A stretch of 64,000 nucleotides of DNA from positions 62,001 to 126,000 of the forward strand of contig JBAZOO010000005.1 of the NCBI GenBank assembly GCA_041648735.1, given 5' to 3'. Source of the stretch: JBAZOO01 sp041648735 (lineage in GTDB: Bacteria > Verrucomicrobiota > Lentisphaeria > Oligosphaerales > CAITYL01). Of this stretch, positions 32,287-40,458 are shown piece by piece. The stretch's first letter is position 1. Every line of letters begins with the position of its first letter. The notes under the pieces were generated by a model that was not told the origin of the DNA, did not search any database, and saw only the letters and a program-made list of their open reading frames with translations. The position numbers and the translations under genes are program-made.

Positions 32287-32814
32287 ATGGGTGCGAATCC
32301 GAAGCTGGTGGTCTTGTCGGAGCCGTTGCGCGGGCAATCCTTTGAACTGACGGCCGAACGCTACCTGATCGGCCGCGTGGAGAGTTGCGAGATCTGCATC
32401 CCCGACCCGACGATGAGCAGCCGCCATTGCCTGCTGGAGCGGCAGGAGGACGGCAGCTTCCTCGCCATCGACCAGGGCAGCACCAACGGCTCGCGGATCA
32501 ACGGCGCCAAGATCAGCTCCCAAAAGCTGGCCAACAGCGACATCCTCCAGTGTGGCAGCGTCGAAATCCTCTACGATTCGGGCCTGAAGCTTTCGACCAA
32601 CACCCTCGGGACCAAGACCGGCATCAACCTGTCCGCCTCCAGCGGCACGGAATCGCTGTCGAACATGGCGAACTTCTCCCCCTTCGGCTCCCGTTCCGGA
32701 ATGGGCGGGAAGGGCGGCGTGGCCAAGTACGCCTTCCCGGTCATCCTCTCCCTGCTGGGCGTGGGGGTCATCCTGGCGCTGCTCATCCTCTTGAAAAACC
32801 TGCTCGCAAAATGA
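32287..32814 (+). CDS. FHA-domain protein with C-terminal membrane anchor
   Basis: The 175-residue protein has a forkhead-associated domain (about 5-100) with the phosphothreonine-binding landmarks G29-R30, SSRH (44-47) and STNGS (65-69). A Ser/Gly/Thr-rich linker follows, and a single transmembrane helix lies near 148-170. The FHA domain should face the cytoplasm (tail-anchored) and bind a phosphothreonine protein. Its stop overlaps the ftsH start (ATGA), so the two are coupled. No Ser/Thr kinase is in the window. Confidence 0.85.
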   Translation: MGANPKLVVLSEPLRGQSFELTAERYLIGRVESCEICIPDPTMSSRHCLLERQEDGSFLAIDQGSTNGSRINGAKISSQKLANSDILQCGSVEILYDSGLKLSTNTLGTKTGINLSASSGTESLSNMANFSPFGSRSGMGGKGGVAKYAFPVILSLLGVGVILALLILLKNLLAK

Positions 32815-34904
32815 CCCGGCCTGCCGCGCCCATGACCGAACCCACTCCCGAAACCAGGAACGAACGCCCGGAAGCGAACCCGGCGGCGCCGCCCCCCCCG
32901 GAGGGCGCGGCCGGCAAGCCGGCGGCGCCGCCGCTGCCGCCGGAACGCCGCTTCCCGCGCCCGCCGATCCAGACCTTCCTGTTTTGGATCCTCCTCCTGC
33001 TGCTGCTGCCCCTCGGGCTGATGATCTTCAATCCCCGGAGCGGCCGGGCGCGGCTCCACGAACTCCAGCAGTCCGAGTTCGAACAGCTTCTGCGCGACGG
33101 CCAGGTCCTGACCGCCACCGTCAGCCCGCGCGAGGCGGCCGATGTCAAGAAGATCACCGGCACCTACCGGATCGAGAAGCCCGACCCCGGCGAGGCAGCG
33201 GCGCGCGCCCCCGCCACCGTCGAACGCTTCGAGACCCTTGCCGTCTATACGGACGAGCTGGACAAGCTCCTGCGCGAACATTGCCCGACCCGCAAGACCG
33301 AGGCCTCCTCCACCTTCTGGACCAGCGTCGTCCTCACCCTCCTGCCGGTGCTGCTCCTGGTCGGGGTGATCTATTTCCTCTTCTCCCGCCAGCTCAAGAT
33401 GGCTGGCAAGGGCGCCCTCCAGTTCGGCAAGAGCCGCGCCCGCCTGATCATGCCCAACCAGGAGAAGGTCACCTTCGCCGATGTCTCCGGCATCGAGGAG
33501 GCCAAGGAGGAGGTGGCCGAAGTCATTGACTTCCTGCGGGCGCCGCAGAAGTTCCAGAAGCTGGGCGGCCACATCCCCAAGGGCGTGCTCATGGTCGGCC
33601 CCCCGGGCACCGGCAAGACGCTGCTCGCCCGCGCCATTGCCGGCGAAGCGGAAGTGCCCTTCTTCCACATCAGCGGCTCCGATTTCATGGAGATGTTCGT
33701 CGGCGTCGGCGCCAGCCGGGTGCGCGACATGTTCGAGGAGGGCAAGCGCCACGCCCCCTGCATCATCTTCATCGACGAGATCGATGCCGTCGGCCGTTCC
33801 CGCTTCACCGGCATCGGCGGCGGCCATGACGAACGGGAGCAGACGCTCAACGCCCTCCTCGTCGAGATGGACGGCTTCGAGCCCAACGCCGGGGTCATTG
33901 TCGTCGCCGCCACCAACCGCCCCGACGTCCTCGATCCGGCCCTGCTCCGCCCCGGCCGCTTCGACCGCCAGATCACCATTGACCTGCCCGACGTCAACGG
34001 CCGCCTCAGCATCCTCAAGGTCCATGTGAAAAAAGTCACCATCGATCCTCACGCCGACCTGGGGGTGATCGCCCGCGGCACCCCCGGCTTCAGCGGCGCC
34101 GACCTCGCCAACCTGATCAACGAGGCCGCCCTCATCGCCGCCCATTCCAACAAGTCGGCCGTCGACATGGACGCGCTGGAGGAGGCGCGGGACAAGGTCC
34201 GCTGGGGCAAGGAGCGGCGCAGCCGCAAGATTGACGAGCATGACCGCGAGGTCACCGCCTACCACGAGGCCGGCCATGCCTTGGTGGGGCTCCTCTGCGA
34301 ACACGCCACCCCGCTGCACAAGGTCACCATCATCCCCCGCGGCACCGCCTACCTCGGCGCCACCATGCACCTGCCGGAAAGCGACCGCTACACGGTCAGC
34401 AAGCCGGAGCTGCTCGACCAGATGGCGATGCTCATGGGCGGCCGCGCCGCCGAGCTGCTCATCTTCAACGAGACCACCAGCGGCGCCGCCATGGACATCC
34501 GCCAGGCCACCGACACCGCCAAGAAGATGGTCTGCCAGTGGGGGATGAGCGAAAAGATGGGGCCGATCTCCTATTCCGGGCGGGAGGAGCATATCTTCCT
34601 CGGCCGCGACATCACCCGCAGCGAGGACTATTCGGAGGAGACCGCCCGCGAGATCGACAACGAAATCCGCCGCTTCGTCGGCGATTCCGAGGGGCGTGCC
34701 GACCGCCTGTTGCGGGAGAACTTGGAGCGGCTCAAGAAGCTGGGGAAAAGCTTGCTGGAACGGGAGACGATGAACGCCGTCGAGATCCGCGAGCTGCTCG
34801 GCTTCCCGCCGCCGCCGGTCAAGGCGGAGCCCGGCGTGGCCGGGCCGCCGCCGCCCGCCCCCGGGGCCGAAGGCGCCGCCACGCCGCCGCCGGTCCCCGC
34901 CTGA
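32811..34904 (+). CDS. ftsH: ATP-dependent zinc metalloprotease FtsH
   Basis: The 697-residue membrane AAA+ protease degrades membrane and some regulatory proteins. A Pro-rich cytoplasmic N-terminus precedes TM1 (about 54-73); a periplasmic domain of about 95 residues precedes TM2 (about 171-191). The AAA module has Walker A GPPGTGKT (263-270), Walker B CIIFIDEID (317-325) and NRPDVLDPALLRPGRFDR. The protease site is HEAGH (485-489) with a distal Asp in AAMDIRQAT (D562). The C-terminus is Pro/Ala-rich. The N-terminal extension before TM1 is longer than the few residues found in E. coli. ATG at 32832 is an alternative. Confidence 0.95.
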   Translation: MTRPAAPMTEPTPETRNERPEANPAAPPPPEGAAGKPAAPPLPPERRFPRPPIQTFLFWILLLLLLPLGLMIFNPRSGRARLHELQQSEFEQLLRDGQVLTATVSPREAADVKKITGTYRIEKPDPGEAAARAPATVERFETLAVYTDELDKLLREHCPTRKTEASSTFWTSVVLTLLPVLLLVGVIYFLFSRQLKMAGKGALQFGKSRARLIMPNQEKVTFADVSGIEEAKEEVAEVIDFLRAPQKFQKLGGHIPKGVLMVGPPGTGKTLLARAIAGEAEVPFFHISGSDFMEMFVGVGASRVRDMFEEGKRHAPCIIFIDEIDAVGRSRFTGIGGGHDEREQTLNALLVEMDGFEPNAGVIVVAATNRPDVLDPALLRPGRFDRQITIDLPDVNGRLSILKVHVKKVTIDPHADLGVIARGTPGFSGADLANLINEAALIAAHSNKSAVDMDALEEARDKVRWGKERRSRKIDEHDREVTAYHEAGHALVGLLCEHATPLHKVTIIPRGTAYLGATMHLPESDRYTVSKPELLDQMAMLMGGRAAELLIFNETTSGAAMDIRQATDTAKKMVCQWGMSEKMGPISYSGREEHIFLGRDITRSEDYSEETAREIDNEIRRFVGDSEGRADRLLRENLERLKKLGKSLLERETMNAVEIRELLGFPPPPVKAEPGVAGPPPPAPGAEGAATPPPVPA

Positions 34905-34940
34905 TAAAGGCCGCCGCCCGCGCGCCGTTGCGGAGTCCGC

Positions 34941-35255
34941 ATGCCTGACGTTTCACCCTTCTGCGCCCATGCCCGCGGCACCGTGGTCCGGCTCCATGTC
35001 CAGCCCCGGGCCCGGCGCACGGAGGTGGCGGGGCGGCATGGCGACGCGCTCAAGCTCCGCGTCGCCAGCCCGCCGGTGGATGGCGCCGCCAATGCGGAGG
35101 TCTGCCGCTTCCTCGCCCAGGCGCTGGGGCTGCCCAAGGCGGCCGTCACCCTCCTGGCTGGCGAAACCGGCCGCGGGAAGCGCATCCTCGTCGCCGGCCT
35201 TCCGCCGGATGCCGTGGCGCGGAAACTGCTTCCGGGCGCTGCCGCGAGCCGATGA
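34941..35255 (+). CDS. DUF167 / YggU family protein
   Basis: The 104-residue protein matches the DUF167 (UPF0235) family. It shows VRLHVQPRARRTEVAGRHGDALKLRVASPPVDGAANAEV, then FLAQALGLPKAAVTLLAGETGRGKRI. The family is small, widespread and of unknown biochemical function. The ATG lies just after a GCGGAGTCCGC palindrome. It follows ftsH by 36 bases. Confidence 0.88.
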   Translation: MPDVSPFCAHARGTVVRLHVQPRARRTEVAGRHGDALKLRVASPPVDGAANAEVCRFLAQALGLPKAAVTLLAGETGRGKRILVAGLPPDAVARKLLPGAAASR

Positions 35256-35285
35256 GTCCCAGGGGTCTGATGAGTCCCAGGGCTG
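35256..35285. repeat. Short GATGAGTCCCAGG direct repeat
   Basis: Two nearby copies of a GATGAGTCCCAGG-like unit follow the DUF167 stop codon. They belong to the same spacer family as the GGGACTCAT array. Confidence 0.5.
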
Positions 35286-35344
35286 GGAGCCCCGCCCTGG
35301 CCTCAATTCCCAGTTTCAATCCCCCTTCGCGGGGAAGAAGGCGC

Positions 35345-36628
35345 TCATTGCCAGACGCCGGGGAGGGGGGCGCCGCAGTGGTTGCAGCGGCCGCGGGTGA
35401 GGTCCAGGCGGGTGACGGCGAAGATGTCGCGTTCCACGACTGGGCGGTGGCAGGCGGGGCAGAAGGTGGTTTCCGCGTCGGCGACGCCGCGGACGTTGCC
35501 AAGGTAGACGTGGCGCAGGCCGGCGGCGCGGGCGTCCTCCCGGGCTTGCAGCAGGGTTTCCAGGGGGGTGGGGGGGAGGTTGGTGAGCTTGTAGGCGGGG
35601 AGGCAGCGGGAGAAGTGGAGGGGGGTGTCGGGGCCAGCGTGCTCGGCGAGCCAGGCGCAGAGCCGGCGGATCTCCTCCCGCTTGTCGGTGTGGCGGGGGA
35701 CGACGAGGTTGACGACCTCGGTCCAGACGCCGAGCTGCTTGAGGAGGGTGATGGCGTCGAGGACCGGCTGGAGGCGGCCGCCGTTGAGCTTCCGGTAGGT
35801 TTCGTCGTTGAACCCTTTCAGGTCGAGGTGGGCGGCGTCGAGGTGGGCGGCCAGCTCCCGCAGCGGCCGTTCCCGGACATGGGCGGAGGTGACCAGGATC
35901 GTCTTCACGCCGGCGGCGCGGCAGGCCTTGGCGATGTCGAGCGTGTATTCGTAGAAGGCGATGGGTTCGGAATAGGTGCAGGCGACGGAGGCGCAGTCCA
36001 GGGCCTGGGCGACGGCGGGGACGTCCTCCGGGAAGAGGCTGAGCCGGGCGGTGTCGGCGTAGCTGAGCCGGGCGGGCAGGGGCGGGCGCAGGCGGAGTTC
36101 CGGGCCTTGGGCGTCCTTGGTCGCCTCCGGGGTGCGCTGGGAGATTTCCCAGTTCTGGCAGTTGAGGCAGCGGAGGACGCAGCCCGCGGTGGCCAGGGAG
36201 AAGGAGCGGCTGCCGGGGAGGAAGTGGAAGAGCGGTTTTTTCTCGACCGGATCCACATGGAGGCTGCACGGGTTCGCGTAGGCGAGGGTGTAAAGGATGC
36301 CTTCGTGGTTGACCCGGGTGCGGCAGCGGCCGCGGTCGCCCGGATCGAGCACGCAGCCGTTGGGGCAGAGTTCGCAATAGGCGGTGCGCCCTTCGCGCCG
36401 CCAGTGGCGGGCCTCGTGGAGCCAGCCCCGGCGCCGCCAGAGTTCCCAGGCCTGGGGATCGGGGATGGCGTCGTCGCCGCCCCAGTCGGCGCGGGCTTCC
36501 GGGCGGCCGCAGCCGGGCCAGAGGCCGGTGGCGCAGCAGGCGAGCCCGGCGAGCCCGAGCTTGAGCGCGTCCCGGCGCGTCAGCCGGGGCGGGGGTGGCG
36601 GTTGGGGTTGGCCAGCTTCCGGCTTCAT
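35345..36628 (-). CDS. amrS: AmmeMemoRadiSam system radical SAM enzyme (AmrS-like)
   Basis: The 427-residue protein has a twin-arginine-like signal (LTRRDALKLGLAGLACCATG, about 16-35) with a lipobox-like end. It then has a Cys-rich stretch YCELCPNGCVLDPGDRGRC and the radical SAM motif CVLRCLNCQNWEIS (CX3CX2C). The C-terminus adds CPAC and CNHCG pairs. This order matches the radical SAM member of the AmmeMemoRadiSam set. The other two members are fused in the divergent gene. The set's substrate is unknown. A Tat signal on a 4Fe-4S enzyme implies folding before export. A TATATT box lies six bases upstream of the ATG, which would leave almost no leader. Confidence 0.88.
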   Translation of the reverse strand: MKPEAGQPQPPPPPRLTRRDALKLGLAGLACCATGLWPGCGRPEARADWGGDDAIPDPQAWELWRRRGWLHEARHWRREGRTAYCELCPNGCVLDPGDRGRCRTRVNHEGILYTLAYANPCSLHVDPVEKKPLFHFLPGSRSFSLATAGCVLRCLNCQNWEISQRTPEATKDAQGPELRLRPPLPARLSYADTARLSLFPEDVPAVAQALDCASVACTYSEPIAFYEYTLDIAKACRAAGVKTILVTSAHVRERPLRELAAHLDAAHLDLKGFNDETYRKLNGGRLQPVLDAITLLKQLGVWTEVVNLVVPRHTDKREEIRRLCAWLAEHAGPDTPLHFSRCLPAYKLTNLPPTPLETLLQAREDARAAGLRHVYLGNVRGVADAETTFCPACHRPVVERDIFAVTRLDLTRGRCNHCGAPLPGVWQ

Positions 36629-36810
36629 GCCAGGAATATAGCCCCGTCCCCCCGTTGTCACCTCTCCCCAACGGGTCAAGGGGGGCGCCGGCGGGGGCGA
36701 TGGGGGCACGGACACGGCACGGACGCACACGGACGGGACACGGACCGCCTTGGGGACAAGGTGAATCGCTCACGGATGGGCGGATGTCAGAGCCGCGAAC
36801 CGGCAGGGGG

Positions 36811-36840
36811 TTGCTTGTGCCACGGCAACGGTGATAGAGT
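36811..36840 (+). promoter_or_regulatory. Distal promoter before the Memo-AMMECR1 gene
   Basis: TTGCTT-N18-TAGAGT. It would place the transcript start just upstream of the ATG at 36886. Confidence 0.45.
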
Positions 36841-37016
36841 ATGGGTGTGCAAGCCATGGTTCCCTTGCGCCGGGAGACAACCGACATGGCCAACTCCACC
36901 GCATCCCGCTGGCATGGTTGGCGCGACGCCCTCCACACCGCCGCCTTCCTGTTCCTCGCCGCCGCGCTGCTGGTTTCCCTGCCGGCGCCGGAGGATGCCG
37001 GGCGGGGTGCTTGCGG

Positions 37017-37046
37017 TTGCCAATCCGGCATGAGCCGGGCTACATT
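37017..37046 (+). promoter_or_regulatory. Proximal promoter before the Memo-AMMECR1 gene
   Basis: TTGCCA-N18-TACATT. It would give a leader of about 80 bases ending in a GAGGAGGAA site before the ATG at 37132. Confidence 0.5.
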
Positions 37047-37131
37047 GTGGATGGCTCCCCGGAGCCTCGCCGCCGCCGCCCCGCGGCGGCCAGACACCGG
37101 TGGTGACGGATCGTTGAGGAGGAACCCAGCC

Positions 37132-38601
37132 ATGACGCCATCTCCCACCTTCAGCCAGCGGCGCCCCCCGGCCGTGGCCGGCCAGTTCTATCCGGCGGCT
37201 CCCGCCGAACTCCGGAGCATGCTTGCCAGCTTCCTGGCATCCCCTGCCGGCGCGCCCCTGCCCGGCGCGGTGCGGGGGGTGATCGTCCCCCATGCGGGGT
37301 ATGTCTACTCGGGGGCGACCGCCGGCGCCGCCTTCGCCCGGCTGCGGGCGCGGGCGGCGGAGGTGAAGCGGGTGGTGGTCCTGGCGCCCTCGCACCATGT
37401 TGGCTTCCAAGGCATTAGCATCGGCGACTATGCGGAGTTCGCCACGCCGCTGGGAGCGATGGCCGTGGACGTGGAGGGCTGCGCCCGCCTCGCCCAGGCC
37501 CATCCGCTGATTTCCACCCGCACCGACGCGCACCGGGATGAGCATGCCCTGGAAGTCCAGCTCCCCTTTATCCAGGCCGTGCTGCCCGGCGCCAAGCTGG
37601 TGCCGGTCGTCTGCGGCCAGCTTGACCGGGACGCCTTCCGGGAGCTGGGGCGGGTGCTCCATGACGAGCTGTGGCGGCCGGACACCGTCTGGGTGGCCAG
37701 CTCCGACTTCACCCATTATGGCCGCGCCTTCGGCTATCTCCCCTTCACCCGCGACGTGCCTCGGCGGCTCAAGGAATTGGACGAGGGCGCCATCCGCCTC
37801 ATTTGTGGCCGCGACCTGGCGGGGTTCCTCGCCTATCTCGACACGACCGGCGCCACCATCTGCGGTAGCACCCCCATTGGCCTGCTGCTGGCCGCCAGCG
37901 CCGGCGAGCCGGTGGGGGTCGTCCAGCTCGCCTACAGCACTTCCGCCGACCTGACCCATGACTACGACCACACCGTCAGCTATGCGGCCATCGCCGTCCA
38001 TGACGCCCCTGCCGGCGCCAAGGCGGCCGCCCCGGCCGCGGCCGAAAGCTTTGTCGCCGCGGAGCAGAGCTTCCTGCTGACGCTGGCCCGCGACGCGGTC
38101 GACCGGCGGCTGCGCAAGGAGGGGCCGCCGACGGTTGACCCGGAACGGCTGGCTCCGGCCCTGCGCGAAACCCGCGCCTGCTTTGTCACCCTCACCGAGA
38201 AGGGCACGGGCAGCCTGCGCGGCTGCATCGGCAACCTGGAGGCGTCCGAGCCGCTTTGGCGCAACGTCCTGCACAACGCCGTCAACGCCGCCTTCCACGA
38301 CCCGCGCTTCCCGCCGGTCGCCGCCGCCGAACTGCCCCGGCTGCAGATCGAGATCTCCGTGCTCACCCCCGCCCGGCCGATCGCCAGCCTCGACGAGTTC
38401 GTCCTGGGCCGGCACGGGATCATCCTCAGCAAGGGCCGCGCCGCCGCCGTCTTCCTCCCCCAGGTCGCCCCCGAACAGGGGTGGGACAAGGAGACGACCC
38501 TCACCCACCTCGCCCTCAAGGCCGGCCTGCCGCCCGACGCCTGGCGGCGCGGCGCCAGCTTCGAGGTCTTTGAGGCCATCGTCTTTGGTGAACATGAATG
38601 A
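37132..38601 (+). CDS. AmmeMemoRadiSam proteins B and A, fused
   Basis: The 489-residue fusion has a Memo-like domain (about 10-290) opening VAGQFYPA, with PHAGYVYSGATAG, DEHALEVQLPF and SSDFTHYG, which form the dioxygenase-like metal site of this family. It is followed by an AMMECR1 domain (about 305-485) with LRGCIGNLEA and FHDPRFPPV. In many genomes these are separate genes. The ATG at 37132 has an excellent ribosome-binding site; a start at 36886 would add a membrane segment. The radical SAM partner is divergent. The three parts are thought to act together on an unknown protein or small molecule. The stop overlaps the DUF72 start by eight bases. Confidence 0.9.
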   Translation: MTPSPTFSQRRPPAVAGQFYPAAPAELRSMLASFLASPAGAPLPGAVRGVIVPHAGYVYSGATAGAAFARLRARAAEVKRVVVLAPSHHVGFQGISIGDYAEFATPLGAMAVDVEGCARLAQAHPLISTRTDAHRDEHALEVQLPFIQAVLPGAKLVPVVCGQLDRDAFRELGRVLHDELWRPDTVWVASSDFTHYGRAFGYLPFTRDVPRRLKELDEGAIRLICGRDLAGFLAYLDTTGATICGSTPIGLLLAASAGEPVGVVQLAYSTSADLTHDYDHTVSYAAIAVHDAPAGAKAAAPAAAESFVAAEQSFLLTLARDAVDRRLRKEGPPTVDPERLAPALRETRACFVTLTEKGTGSLRGCIGNLEASEPLWRNVLHNAVNAAFHDPRFPPVAAAELPRLQIEISVLTPARPIASLDEFVLGRHGIILSKGRAAAVFLPQVAPEQGWDKETTLTHLALKAGLPPDAWRRGASFEVFEAIVFGEHE

Positions 38602-39343
38602 CGCCGCCGCCAATGCCGCCGCCGTCCCCGGCCAGTTGCGGGTGGGGACCTCGGGGTTCCTCTATGACCACTGGCAGGGGGTGTTCTATCCCGCCGACCT
38701 GCCCAAGGCCCGGCGCTTCCCCTTCTACGCCACCCAGTTCAGCTCGGTCGAGATCAACGCGACCTTCTATCGGCTGCCGGCCGCCGCCGTCTTCGATGGC
38801 TGGCGGGAGAAGGCCCCGCCCGGGTTCACCTACGCCCTGAAATTCAGCCGGTTCTGCACCCACATCAAGCGGCTGCTGGCGGTCGCGGAACCCACCCGCG
38901 AGTTCGTGGCGCGCGCCCGCCGGCTCGGCCCCGCCCTTGGCCCGATCCTCGTCCAGCTCCCGCCCCACTGGCACGCCGACCCCGGCCGGCTGCGGGAGTT
39001 CCTCGCCGCCGCCCCTACCGACCTCCGCTGGGCCTTCGAGTTCCGCGACCCGGACTGGCTCCGCGATGAGGTCTTCGCGCTGCTCCGCGCCCACAACGCC
39101 GCCCTCTGCATCCATGACCTCCTGCCCCACTATCCCCGGCTGCTGACGGCGGACTGGACCTACCTCCGCTTCCACGGCGAGCACTACGGCGGCTCCTACT
39201 CCGAGGCTGACCTGCGCCCCGCTGCCGACTGGCTCCGCGGCCAGCTCGCCGCGGGGCACGACGCCTTCGCCTATTTCAACAACGACGCCGACGGCTTTGC
39301 CGCGCCCAACGCCGCGCTCCTGCGCCGGCTGGCCACCGGCTGA
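38594..39343 (+). CDS. DUF72 domain-containing protein
   Basis: The 249-residue protein matches DUF72, a TIM-barrel family of unknown activity. It shows VGTSGFLYDHW near the N-terminus, FYATQFSSVEINATFYRLP, KFSRFCTH, and an FRFHGE-type run (YLRFHGEHYGG) followed by AYFNNDADGFAAPNA. It is coupled to the Memo-AMMECR1 gene by an eight-base overlap. The context therefore suggests, without proving, a link with that system. Confidence 0.9.
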   Translation: MNDAAANAAAVPGQLRVGTSGFLYDHWQGVFYPADLPKARRFPFYATQFSSVEINATFYRLPAAAVFDGWREKAPPGFTYALKFSRFCTHIKRLLAVAEPTREFVARARRLGPALGPILVQLPPHWHADPGRLREFLAAAPTDLRWAFEFRDPDWLRDEVFALLRAHNAALCIHDLLPHYPRLLTADWTYLRFHGEHYGGSYSEADLRPAADWLRGQLAAGHDAFAYFNNDADGFAAPNAALLRRLATG

Positions 39344-39373
39344 ACGCCGCCCAACCCCCAGCGGAAGAGGACC

Positions 39374-40300
39374 ATGATGACGCCTGCCATCCAAGACACC
39401 CCCGCTCCCCGCCCCGCCGCCGCCCCATCGCCCTGGAACGTGGCGGAACTGCTGGAGCTGCTCCTGGAATGCGGCCGCATCGGCCTGCATTACTTCGCGA
39501 ACCCGAGCTGGGAGCTGAAAGCCGACCAGACCCTGGTGACGCCCGCCGACCGCGAGATCGAGGCGCTGCTCGCCCGCCACTTCCACCATCCGGAGCGCGG
39601 CCGCCACCTGCTCGGCGAGGAGACGGTCATGGAACAGGAGGAGGCGGCGCTCCAGGCGATGCTGGCCGGCGGCGCCACCTGGGTCGTCGATCCCATCGAC
39701 GGCACCGCCCCCTTCGCCCACGGCCTCGCCTATTGGGGCACCTCCATCGGCCTGATGGAGCGGGGCGTCATGACCCAGGGCGCCGTCTTCCTGCCGAAGG
39801 AAGGGGAGCTGTTCATTTCCACCGGCGACCGGGTGCTGTTCGCCGACCGCGTCGATCCGCACCTCCCGGCGGACACCGTCGAGCTGCGGCCCTTGCAGCC
39901 GCGCCCCCTGCCGTTCAACGGCGGCGGCATGGTCGCCCTCAGCCAGGTGATCGCCAAGGCCGGCCGCTTCACCGGCCCCAACCCGGTGCACAACACCTGC
40001 TGCGCCATCAACGCCTTGACCTATCTCATGCTTGGCCGCTACATGGCCTACTTCGGCCACATGCGCCTCTGGGACCTGGCCGGCAGCTATCCGCTCCTGC
40101 TCAAGGCCGGCTTCGAAGGGACGCACCTCGACGGCCGGCCGTTCCCGCCCGTGGTCGACAACACCCACTTCACCCTGGATCCCGGCTCCCCCAAGCGCTT
40201 TGCCATCCGTGATGGCGCCGTCTTCGCCCCGCGCGGCATGGCCCCCGACCTGCTCCCGCTGGTCAGCTTTGCCGGCCCCCCGCCCCCAGCGGCCACGTGA
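39374..40300 (+). CDS. Inositol monophosphatase-like phosphatase
   Basis: The 308-residue protein fits the IMPase/FBPase superfamily of lithium-sensitive, metal-dependent phosphatases. Metal ligands appear in LLGEET (Glu), in the key WVVDPIDGTAPF motif, and in RLWDLAGSYPLL, a WDxA-type motif. Possible substrates are inositol phosphate, histidinol phosphate, PAP or fructose-1,6-bisphosphate; none can be chosen from sequence alone. The length and central insertion are somewhat greater than in standard IMPases. Confidence 0.85.
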   Translation: MMTPAIQDTPAPRPAAAPSPWNVAELLELLLECGRIGLHYFANPSWELKADQTLVTPADREIEALLARHFHHPERGRHLLGEETVMEQEEAALQAMLAGGATWVVDPIDGTAPFAHGLAYWGTSIGLMERGVMTQGAVFLPKEGELFISTGDRVLFADRVDPHLPADTVELRPLQPRPLPFNGGGMVALSQVIAKAGRFTGPNPVHNTCCAINALTYLMLGRYMAYFGHMRLWDLAGSYPLLLKAGFEGTHLDGRPFPPVVDNTHFTLDPGSPKRFAIRDGAVFAPRGMAPDLLPLVSFAGPPPPAAT

Positions 40301-40362
40301 CCGGAACTCCCGCGCCCCGGCTTGCGCTTCGCGCCGGAGATGCGATATTGTCAATGGTTCGA

Positions 40363-40408
40363 GTTACGGTTGCCAAGGTGGGTCGTAACCTCTTTCCCTG
40401 TTGCGACC
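40363..40408 (+). promoter_or_regulatory. Possible switching leader of the 40459 gene
   Basis: Two mutually exclusive stems can form. GTTACG (40363-40368) pairs with CGTAAC (40384-40389), while GGTCGTAAC (40381-40389) pairs with GTTGCGACC (40400-40408, with one wobble). They share the CGTAAC arm. This looks like an attenuator or riboswitch-like leader, 50 bases before the TTG start. No known riboswitch class was recognised. Confidence 0.4.
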
Positions 40409-40458
40409 GCATGGCGTGGACCGGCTGACGGCGGCCGCGCCTTCTGGAGCCTGGCCCC

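Larger units (their letters stand above)
36629..37131. other. Divergent spacer of the AmmeMemoRadiSam genes
   Basis: This 503-base spacer has a run of CACGGAC-type units (about 36706-36746) and two good promoter-like elements pointing right. An ATG at 36886 opens a frame that continues without a stop into the Memo-AMMECR1 gene. It would add 82 residues with a hydrophobic helix (AAFLFLAAALLVSLPAP). Confidence 0.55.

Noticed and set aside
35252..37033. Plus-strand frame opposite the radical SAM gene
   Set aside because: No recognisable motif and biased Gly/Val composition; the minus-strand gene has CX3CX2C and a Tat signal.
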